From assembly GCA_023418995.1 (NCBI GenBank), contig JAEZYP010000023.1:1-42951 (forward strand): a DNA stretch of 42,951 bases. The letters run 5' to 3'. The notes under the pieces were generated by a model. The model was not told the DNA's origin, did no database searches, and saw only the letters and a list, made by a program, of their open reading frames with translations. This DNA is from Bacillota bacterium. GTDB lineage: Bacteria > Bacillota > Clostridia > Oscillospirales > Acutalibacteraceae. Made by a program: the position numbers and the translations under genes. Every line of letters starts with the position of its first letter. The stretch's first letter is position 1. Shown piece by piece: positions 16,935-23,319 of the stretch.

Positions 16935-16997
16935 GGCAGGGTATGCGGCTTTATTCAAAAATGCCGGGGACCGTCGCCTTCGGCGGCCCGAAGTAAC
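16935..16997 (-). promoter_or_regulatory. Intercistronic hairpin between ilvN and ilvA
   Basis: On the minus strand the gap holds a GC-rich imperfect hairpin (GGGCCGCC-gaa-GGCGACGGTCCC) followed after CCGGCA by five T. It could be a partial terminator or a stability element lowering ilvA-ridA expression relative to ilvBN. Confidence 0.4.
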
Positions 16998-17495
16998 TTA
17001 TTTCATCATAGCCATTGCTCCGGTACGAAGAATTTTCAGTACATGATACGGATTGTAGAGCTCGATAAACGAATTAATGGCGGCGGCATCCCCGGTGAGC
17101 TCTAGCATCATGGAATCCGGCTCTACATTCAAGATGTTTGCGCGGAACACATTTGCGATCTCAACCAGCTTCTCGCTGTTTTGAAGATTCCGCTCCACTT
17201 TCATCAAAAGATGCTCACGTACTATGGCTTCATCGCGATTCAGTACATTTACTTCCTCAACATCCTCCAGCTTATTCAGCTGTTTATCTACCTGACGAAC
17301 AATGCGGTCATCGCCCGAAACGACAATTAGAATCCGGGAGTATTCCGTATTTTCGGTTTGTGCCGCCACGATACTTAAAATATTGTAGTAGCGGCGGCTG
17401 AACAGACCGGAAATACGAAGAAGCACGCCCGGATTATTTCTGGCAAGAACGGAAAGCACATATTCTTTTTCTCCATTGTTGTTATACTGACTCAT
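16998..17495 (-). CDS. ilvN: Acetolactate synthase small (regulatory) subunit
   Basis: The 165-residue protein has an N-terminal ACT domain (YVLSVLARNNPGVLLRISGLFSRRYYNI, residues about 12-39) and the conserved C-terminal domain of the IlvN/IlvH family (residues about 85-160). It activates the catalytic subunit and confers valine feedback inhibition in relatives. It lies 11 nt downstream of ilvB with GGAGG-type spacing and is clearly co-transcribed. Confidence 0.96.
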   Translation of the reverse strand: MSQYNNNGEKEYVLSVLARNNPGVLLRISGLFSRRYYNILSIVAAQTENTEYSRILIVVSGDDRIVRQVDKQLNKLEDVEEVNVLNRDEAIVREHLLMKVERNLQNSEKLVEIANVFRANILNVEPDSMMLELTGDAAAINSFIELYNPYHVLKILRTGAMAMMK

Positions 17496-17506
17496 GACGT
17501 TTCCTC

Positions 17507-19177
17507 CTACATTTCCAAAATCGGATCTTCCACGGAGCCGCCCGCCGGAACCATGGGCAGCACGTTAAAATCCTTACTAATATAGCAATTGATCAGAACC
17601 GGTTCGTTCAGGGAAAGCGCTTCCTTCAATACGGGCTCGATGTCGCTTTTTGTCTTGATGGTAAACGCTTTCATACCGAATGCCTGTGCCAACAGCTCAA
17701 AATTTGTGTTCTTATCCAGATCGGTCTGCGAAAAACGGCCGCCATAGAAAAGCTTCTGCCACTGGCGGACCATACCGAGCACTGAGTTGTTCATAACCAA
17801 CTCGATAATTGGAATGTTATAATTTGCAGCGGTAGAAAGCTCGTTACAGTTCATGTGGAAGCTTCCGTCGCCGGCAACATTGATAACCCGTTTTTCCGGA
17901 TTGGCAACTTGAGCTCCCATAGCCGCCCCAAGCCCGAAGCCCATGGTACCCAGACCGCCCGAAGTTATAAACTGATTCGGTTCGCGGAAGGTGTAGAACT
18001 GCGCAGCCCAAAACTGGTGCTGACCGACCTCGGTTGCAATGATAGCCTTGGAATCGGTAAGGCGGCTTAGCGTTTCCATCACAGCCTTGGGGATAACCGC
18101 CTCAGAATCCGCGTCTTCCTGCGTGAGCGGATACTCGGCATTCCATGTATTGATATTATTCATCCAGCCTTCATGCTCCTGATTCGGGAGCAATTTGTTC
18201 AGGCAGGCAAGGATATCCTTCGCGTCACCCTTTAGCTTTAAATCCACATCTATATTTTTATTAAACTCTGCGGAATCAATATCAATTTGAATGATGGGGC
18301 AATGCTTTGCAAAAAGATTTGCATTACAGAGCACACGGTCGGAAAAGCGTGTACCTACGGCAATTAACAGATCACAGTTTTTAATTGCGAGAGCGGAAGT
18401 ATTGGTTCCGTGCATTCCCAGCATTCCGGTGTAGCGGGCACTGGACTGGTCAAAACCGCCCTGACACGTCAGCGAGCAGGCAACCGGCGCGTCGATGCGG
18501 TCGGCGAAATCCTTCAGCTCTGCGCAGGCCTGAGCGGACACAACACCGCCGCCGGCAAAAATAAACGGCCGTTCACTTTTGCTGATCATTTCAACCGCCT
18601 GCTCGAAACGCTCTGTGTAGGGCAGCTCCGCCTTCGGCAGCGGAAGCGGACGACCCGGCGTATATTCATACTTCTGTGCGGTCACATCCTGCGGAATATC
18701 GACCAGAACCGGACCTTTGCGACCGGTGTTGGCAATTTTAAAAGCTTTTCGGATCGTGTCCGCCAGGTTCTCAATATGCTTTACCAAAAAATTATGCTTT
18801 GTTACCGGCATCGTTATTCCGGTGATATCCACTTCCTGAAAGCTATCTGATCCCAACAGGTCGCGGGGCACATTGCCGGTTATCGCCACCATCGGAATAG
18901 AGTCCATATAGGCGGTGGCTATGCCGGTTACCAAATTGGTCGCGCCAGGACCGGAGGTCGCGATACAGACCCCGGTCTTTCCGCTGGAACGCGCGTAGCC
19001 ATCGGCAGCGTGTGCCGCTCCCTGTTCATGCGCCGTGCGGATGTGATGGATTCTATCCCGGTACTTGTAAAGTGCATCGTAAGTAAAGAGAACCTTTCCT
19101 CCCGGATACCCAAAAACCGTATCCACACCCTGCTCCAGCAGGCATTCCATGATGATTTCTGCTCCTGTTAACAGCAT
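17507..19177 (-). CDS. ilvB: Acetolactate synthase large (catalytic) subunit
   Basis: The ThDP-dependent enzyme joins two pyruvates, or pyruvate and 2-oxobutyrate, to form acetohydroxy acids for Val/Leu and Ile. At 556 residues it has all three domains: the N-terminal ThDP-binding part with the catalytic Glu (RTAHEQGAAHAADGYAR), a middle FAD-related domain, and a C-terminal ThDP/Mg domain (GDGSFHMNCNELSTA followed by the MNNS motif). It is the first structural gene after the Ile T-box leader, with ilvN, ilvA and ridA behind it. The remaining branched-chain genes (ilvC, ilvD, ilvE) are not in the window. Confidence 0.97.
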   Translation of the reverse strand: MLLTGAEIIMECLLEQGVDTVFGYPGGKVLFTYDALYKYRDRIHHIRTAHEQGAAHAADGYARSSGKTGVCIATSGPGATNLVTGIATAYMDSIPMVAITGNVPRDLLGSDSFQEVDITGITMPVTKHNFLVKHIENLADTIRKAFKIANTGRKGPVLVDIPQDVTAQKYEYTPGRPLPLPKAELPYTERFEQAVEMISKSERPFIFAGGGVVSAQACAELKDFADRIDAPVACSLTCQGGFDQSSARYTGMLGMHGTNTSALAIKNCDLLIAVGTRFSDRVLCNANLFAKHCPIIQIDIDSAEFNKNIDVDLKLKGDAKDILACLNKLLPNQEHEGWMNNINTWNAEYPLTQEDADSEAVIPKAVMETLSRLTDSKAIIATEVGQHQFWAAQFYTFREPNQFITSGGLGTMGFGLGAAMGAQVANPEKRVINVAGDGSFHMNCNELSTAANYNIPIIELVMNNSVLGMVRQWQKLFYGGRFSQTDLDKNTNFELLAQAFGMKAFTIKTKSDIEPVLKEALSLNEPVLINCYISKDFNVLPMVPAGGSVEDPILEM

Positions 19178-19212
19178 TTTGATTCCTCCTTAAATATCTT
19201 CCTGAATGAAAT

Positions 19213-19250
19213 AAAAAAGCCCTCGCCCCTATCTTCATAGAGGCGAAGGC
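19213..19250 (-). terminator. T-box terminator of the ilv operon
   Basis: On the minus strand GCCTTCGCC-TCTATGAAGATA-GGGGCGAGGGC forms a hairpin followed by six T. It competes with the T-box antiterminator immediately upstream. Confidence 0.85.
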
Positions 19251-19485
19251 GAAGCTCCGCGGTACCACTCCAGTTCACCGCATATACTGCGGCATCTCAG
19301 CGTGCATCTAACAATGCACTCTCACTTAACGGTGAGATTCCGGGCTCGCTTACTTGGAACATTCCGTTCAGCCGCCTGCTCCGGGGTGATTTCCTACAAG
19401 CTCCGTACCGCCTCACACCAACCGGCGGCTCTCTGAAAACGGGAAGGATGTATTCTGTCCCCATCCACGCATTTAAAATTATTAT
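19213..19485 (-). promoter_or_regulatory. T-box riboswitch of ilvB-ilvN-ilvA-ridA (Ile specifier)
   Basis: The leader carries the T-box sequence GGAGTGGTACCGCGG (19257-19271, minus strand), the stem I apical pattern (AGAGAGC, then GGTTGGTGTGA between CCGCC and GGCGG arms), and a specifier loop reading GAA-ATC-A followed by CCCC that closes on GGGG. The specifier is thus ATC at 19388-19390, an isoleucine codon. Uncharged tRNA-Ile should stabilise the antiterminator and turn the operon on, which fits ilvA being present. Same layout as the Trp leader at 33.2 kb. Confidence 0.9.
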
Positions 19486-19490
19486 TTATT

Positions 19491-19519
19491 ATAATATTCT
19501 ACTATGAGTGACTTGTCAA
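19491..19519 (-). promoter_or_regulatory. Sigma-A promoter of the ilv operon
   Basis: Minus strand: TTGACA (19514-19519), 17-nt spacer, TATTAT (19491-19496). It lies just upstream of T-box stem I. Confidence 0.8.
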
Positions 19520-19721
19520 GCATTTTCTTAAACATATTTGAAGCCACCTGTATATTCTCCTTCGGAACGCGGAAAAAAACCACTTCCATTCTCTGTGATA
19601 ATAGCAAGCTGCCACCACCGTGTCAACTCTATTTGACAGTTCTGTTCAAAGTGAAACTTGTATTTCTTATACTAAATAATATTATATTTTTGTATGGTAA
19701 TTACAAATCGGAATATTGTTA

Positions 19722-19750
19722 TTGACACCGCTTTAAAGCGGTGCTACTAT
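19722..19750 (+). promoter_or_regulatory. Promoter of the cstA leader with an internal palindrome
   Basis: TTGACA (19722-19727), a 17-nt spacer and TACTAT (19745-19750) precede the T-box. The spacer is almost wholly occupied by the perfect 18-bp palindrome CACCGCTTTAAAGCGGTG (19726-19743), which looks like an operator positioned to block RNA polymerase. Confidence 0.65.
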
Positions 19751-19756
19751 GATTGA

Positions 19757-20031
19757 CAAAAGAATATGGTAAATGCAATGAACAGGCAACACCGGATATC
19801 CTTCGCACAGAGAACCGTTGGGTGGTGTAAAACGGCAGAAGGATTTCGAGCCAAATCCCCTGCGAGCTGTCAGCTGAAAACGCAAGCCAGTAAGCGCGAC
19901 CGGTATTCTACCGTTACGAAGAAGCGTGTCGGGCAATCCCTGATGCGGCTAAGCGGCCGTTCTTACGGCAACCGGAGTGGTAACGCGGAGATTTTTCCCC
20001 GTCTCTGAAAATTTCAGAGACGGGGATTTTT
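19757..20031 (+). promoter_or_regulatory. T-box riboswitch upstream of cstA (probable Ile specifier)
   Basis: The leader has the T-box sequence GGAGTGGTAACGCGGA (19974-19989) and a stem I with an 11-nt apical loop GGGTGGTGTAA closed by CCGTT/AACGG. An 11-bp helix with one bulged T (CGGATATCCTTC with GAAGGATTTCG) leads to the specifier loop. Aligned with the ilv leader in this window, the specifier falls on ATC at 19855-19857 (AA-ATC-C followed by CCTG, pairing with CAGG at 19783-19786). The base after the codon is C rather than the usual purine, so the codon assignment is tentative. Confidence 0.82.
19997..20031 (+). terminator. T-box terminator before cstA
   Basis: A near-perfect 14-bp inverted repeat, CCCCGTCTCTGAAA and TTTCAGAGACGGGG, is followed by ATTTTTG. 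It is the off-state hairpin of the cstA T-box. Confidence 0.85.
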
Positions 20032-20081
20032 GTTTATCTGCATCATATTCTCAAAAAATAGGAAGAAAGAGGAGAAAGAAC

Positions 20082-21758
20082 ATGAATGGTTTAAGCATCA
20101 TCGGAATCTCTATCGTATGCCTTGCCTGCGCCTATCTTTTTTACGGCAGATGGCTGGTCAAAAAGTGGGGCATCGATTCAAACGCGAAAACTCCGGCCTA
20201 CACACATGAGGACGGTCAGGACTTTATTCCTACCCCCAGGGCGGTTGTATTCAGCCACCAGTTTTCCACAATCGCCGGCGCGGGACCGGTAACCGGCCCG
20301 ATTATCGCGGCCATGTTCGGCTGGCTGCCCGCGTTGCTCTGGATTCTGGTCGGAGGCATTTTCTTTGGCGCGGTGCATGATTTCGGCGCTTTATACGCTT
20401 CGGTAAAAAGCGAGGGAAAATCCATTGGCCTCATTATTGAAAAATATATTGGTAAAACCGGAAAGAGACTGTTCCTGACATTTTCCTGGCTCTTCTCCCT
20501 TTTGGTCATTGCGGCGTTCGCGGATATCGTCGCAAGTACATTCAACGGCTTTACGACGGAGGGCGCCGCAAGCGCCCCGAACGCGGCGGCAGGCTCCATT
20601 TCCATGCTCTATATTATCGGAGCGATTCTGTTGGGAATTTTTATTAAATATGTAAAGCCGAACCAGGGCGTTATGTTTGCGGTCGGTCTTGTTCTTTTCT
20701 TCGCGATGATGGCCGGCGGTATTGCTCTTCCGATTTATGCGGGGAAAATGGCCTGGATGGGCGTTATCTTCGCTTACATATTCCTGGCTGCCGTTCTCCC
20801 TATGTGGATTTTGATGCAGCCCAGAGACTATCTCAGTTCGTTCCTCCTGATTTTCATGATTATTGGGGCGGTCATCGGCGTGGTGGCGGAAAATCCGAGT
20901 ATGAACCTTCCGGCTGTCACCAGCTTTACAGTAGACGGAAAAATGCTCTTTCCGACCCTGTTTGTCACGGTCGCCTGCGGCGCGATTTCCGGATTCCACA
21001 GCCTTGTTTCTTCCGGAACCTCTTCCAAACAGGTCAAAAATGAAAAAGACATGCTGACCATTGGCTACGGCGCCATGGTGGTGGAATCCTTGCTTGCCGT
21101 GGTCGCCTTGGTCGTCGTGGGCGCGGCGGCAAAAAACGGCGTGATGCCGAAGGGTACGCCGTTCGTGATTTTCTCCACAGGGGTCGCCCAATTCCTGGCG
21201 AAACTGGGTTTGCCGATGTTTGTTGCGCAGTGCTTCATGACCATGTGCGTTTCCGCGCTCTGTCTTACCACGCTCGATTCCGTCGCCCGCATCGGCAGAA
21301 TGTCTCTGCAGGAGCTGCTGTACGCGCCGGACGGAACGGCACACTCGTCCTTTGCGAAGGTAATGACCAACAAATATGTGTCCACCATCGTAACCTTATT
21401 CTTCGGGTTCCTGCTTTCGCTTGGCGGCTACAACAACATCTGGCCTCTGTTTGGTTCCACAAACCAGTTGCTCGCAGCTCTGGTTCTGATTGCGCTTTCC
21501 GTGTTTCTCAAAACAACCGGGCGCAAGGGCTGGATGCTCTGGCTCCCGATGTGCATTATGCTGGTCGTCACCTTCACCGCTTTGATTCAGGCAGCATACG
21601 GAATTTGCGTAAAGCTGTTTGTCACCGGCGGATTCGTTTTCCTGACCGACGGTTTGCAGCTAATCATGGCAATCCTGCTCATGGTGCTCGCCGTGATGGT
21701 CGCGTTCCACAGCTTTAAAAAGCTGTTCGGCAAAGAGGCGTGGAAAGAGGCCGCCTGA
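20082..21758 (+). CDS. cstA: CstA-family carbon starvation protein (peptide/amino acid or pyruvate transporter)
   Basis: The 558-residue integral membrane protein matches CstA. It begins with two hydrophobic stretches and has the family signatures DFIPTPRAVVFSHQFSTIAGAGPVTGPI (residues about 44-71), GALYASVKSEGKSIG, and GAISGFHSLVSSGTSSKQV. Some 14-16 membrane segments follow from the hydrophobicity. Characterised relatives import peptides or pyruvate. The T-box control here favours an amino acid or peptide import role, an inference. The ATG at 20082 is preceded by GGAGAAAG; the frame extends upstream into the T-box terminator but those residues are not family-like. It is monocistronic, ending in a terminator. 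Confidence 0.93.
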   Translation: MNGLSIIGISIVCLACAYLFYGRWLVKKWGIDSNAKTPAYTHEDGQDFIPTPRAVVFSHQFSTIAGAGPVTGPIIAAMFGWLPALLWILVGGIFFGAVHDFGALYASVKSEGKSIGLIIEKYIGKTGKRLFLTFSWLFSLLVIAAFADIVASTFNGFTTEGAASAPNAAAGSISMLYIIGAILLGIFIKYVKPNQGVMFAVGLVLFFAMMAGGIALPIYAGKMAWMGVIFAYIFLAAVLPMWILMQPRDYLSSFLLIFMIIGAVIGVVAENPSMNLPAVTSFTVDGKMLFPTLFVTVACGAISGFHSLVSSGTSSKQVKNEKDMLTIGYGAMVVESLLAVVALVVVGAAAKNGVMPKGTPFVIFSTGVAQFLAKLGLPMFVAQCFMTMCVSALCLTTLDSVARIGRMSLQELLYAPDGTAHSSFAKVMTNKYVSTIVTLFFGFLLSLGGYNNIWPLFGSTNQLLAALVLIALSVFLKTTGRKGWMLWLPMCIMLVVTFTALIQAAYGICVKLFVTGGFVFLTDGLQLIMAILLMVLAVMVAFHSFKKLFGKEAWKEAA

Positions 21759-21802
21759 TCCTGATATCCCCCTGTCGCAAAGGCAATTTAAAAGCAAGAA
21801 AG

Positions 21803-21846
21803 TGCGCCTTGAAACGGTTTTTTAACTTGCTCAAGGTGCATTTTTT
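21803..21846 (+). terminator. Terminator after cstA
   Basis: TGCGCCTTGA (21803-21812) pairs with TCAAGGTGCA (21831-21840), with one G-U pair, and is followed by six T. Confidence 0.7.
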
Positions 21847-21930
21847 GTGCGTTAATTTAGGGAGACTTATTCTTTAGACCCTTTTATAATACATGCCCTT
21901 AGGTGATAAGCCTATGCTTCCAATCACAGA

Positions 21931-21967
21931 AAAAAGGCTGTCTCCTTCCATTAGGAAACAGCCTTTT
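21931..21967 (-). terminator. Terminator of the ATPase-RCK operon
   Basis: AGGCTGTTTCC / GGAGACAGCCT type hairpin with A runs on one side and T runs on the other, just downstream of the second RCK gene on the minus strand; it may work in both directions. Confidence 0.8.
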
Positions 21968-21983
21968 TCTATAATTGAATTAG

Positions 21984-22649
21984 TCACACAGCGCCAAATA
22001 GCTGATTGATGACTACCTGGGATTCCTCATCCGCCAGGGCAAGGATACTGTCGCCCTCCTGAATTTCGGTGTCGCCGCGCGGAATGATCGTGGTTTCTCC
22101 CCGAAAGATGGAAATAAGCACCGCGTTGGATGGAATCACCAGATCCTTAATTGTTTTATGAACGGCCTCGGAATGCTCGTCAACATAAACCTGTACAATT
22201 GAATAATCGCCGCGGTTGATTTTCAGGAGCGTCAGGATATTCTTCAGGTCGATTCCTTCAATAACGAGGTGTGCCATCAAATCGGCCTGATTCAGACCGA
22301 CGTCAACGCCCATACCGGCATTGAACATCCATGTATTTTTCGGGTTGTTCACACGCGCGATGACACGCGGAACATTAAACTCGAATTTTGCCACGGTGGA
22401 AGCAACCAGATTGGTTTCGTCCGCCCCGGTAACGGCAGCCAACACATCGGTTCCCGCGATTCCGATCGATTCCAAAAGCGTGGGGTCGGTACCGCTCCCA
22501 TGAACCAAACATTCCTTCGGAAGCTCCTTCAACAGCTTCTCATAGACCGATTCCCGGTTTTCGACCACCCTTACCTCGCATTTATTTTGAAGCAAAAGAT
22601 TTGCGATATAAACGCCAACCTGACCGCCGCCGACAATAATCACTTTCAT
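21984..22649 (-). CDS. TrkA/KtrA-family RCK protein (second copy)
   Basis: This 221-residue cytosolic protein has an RCK N-terminal Rossmann domain (KVIIVGGGQVGVYIANLLL, with an acidic residue after strand 2, VVENRE) and a C-terminal RCK_C domain (about residues 135-221; GDTEIQEGDSILALADEE). Such proteins bind NAD(H), ATP/ADP or c-di-AMP and gate K+ channels of the Trk/Ktr type. No TrkH/KtrB membrane partner lies in the window. The start follows GGAGGGG. It lies 17 nt downstream of a second RCK gene, which itself follows a Na+/K+-ATPase-like gene, so the three form an operon. Confidence 0.9.
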   Translation of the reverse strand: MKVIIVGGGQVGVYIANLLLQNKCEVRVVENRESVYEKLLKELPKECLVHGSGTDPTLLESIGIAGTDVLAAVTGADETNLVASTVAKFEFNVPRVIARVNNPKNTWMFNAGMGVDVGLNQADLMAHLVIEGIDLKNILTLLKINRGDYSIVQVYVDEHSEAVHKTIKDLVIPSNAVLISIFRGETTIIPRGDTEIQEGDSILALADEESQVVINQLFGAV

Positions 22650-22666
22650 TTTTAATCCCCTCCGTT

Positions 22667-23317
22667 TCAGGCCATGCCAACCATGGATTTTAATTTTTTC
22701 ACCGATGTGGACAGCGCCGCGATATAAATTACATCATGCTTATGCAAAGCCGTTCCCATCGTGGGCAGGAAGGTCTTATTATCGCGGCTGATTGCCACAA
22801 CCTGAATTTCGCCCAAAACCGTAAGCTCGTTCACTGTTCTGCCGATGAGCAAAGCCGGTGTTTCCAGCCGAATCATCTCCACATTGCTGTCACCGAGCGT
22901 TAAAATGCTGTCGAGCTGACCGTAGCTGAGCATCTCAATGGTGCGCTGAACACCCCATGTGGTGGTGGATATGGTCTGAATCCCGAGAGTACGGTAGATT
23001 TCAGCCCTGCGCGGGTCATACAATCTGGATATAACACGTGGTACCTTATAAATATTTTTCGAAATTCTCCCGATCAGCGCGTTCGTTTCGTCGCTCTTGC
23101 TGCAGGCAACGATTGCATCAGCCAAATGGATTTGCGCCTGTTCTAAAATATCCCGGTCGAACCCGATTCCGACAATTGTATCTCCTTTAAAATCCTTCCC
23201 CAACAATTCAAACGCTTCCGGATTGTTATCGATCACAGTGACACGATGTCCCTTCTTAATCAGGCTGCTTGCCAACCCAGAACCTAATTTGCCACATCCG
23301 ACGATAATTACTTTCAT
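22667..23317 (-). CDS. TrkA/KtrA-family RCK protein (first copy)
   Basis: A 216-residue protein with an RCK N-terminal domain (KVIIVGCGKLGSGLASSLIKKGHRVTVIDNN) and a C-terminal RCK_C domain (about 135-216). It is a diverged paralogue of the neighbouring copy, possibly forming a hetero-oligomeric gating ring. The ATG at 23317 has GGGGGGAA 6 nt upstream; the frame extends to 23359 inside the ATPase gene but those residues are not family-like. It begins 2 nt after the ATPase stop, indicating translational coupling and a functional link with the pump. No channel subunit is adjacent. Confidence 0.9.
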   Translation of the reverse strand: MKVIIVGCGKLGSGLASSLIKKGHRVTVIDNNPEAFELLGKDFKGDTIVGIGFDRDILEQAQIHLADAIVACSKSDETNALIGRISKNIYKVPRVISRLYDPRRAEIYRTLGIQTISTTTWGVQRTIEMLSYGQLDSILTLGDSNVEMIRLETPALLIGRTVNELTVLGEIQVVAISRDNKTFLPTMGTALHKHDVIYIAALSTSVKKLKSMVGMA

Positions 23318-23319
23318 GA

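Noticed and set aside
19504..19725. 73-codon plus-strand open frame upstream of the cstA promoter
   Set aside because: It overlaps the ilv promoter antisense, lacks a ribosome binding site and has composition typical of AT-rich intergenic DNA.
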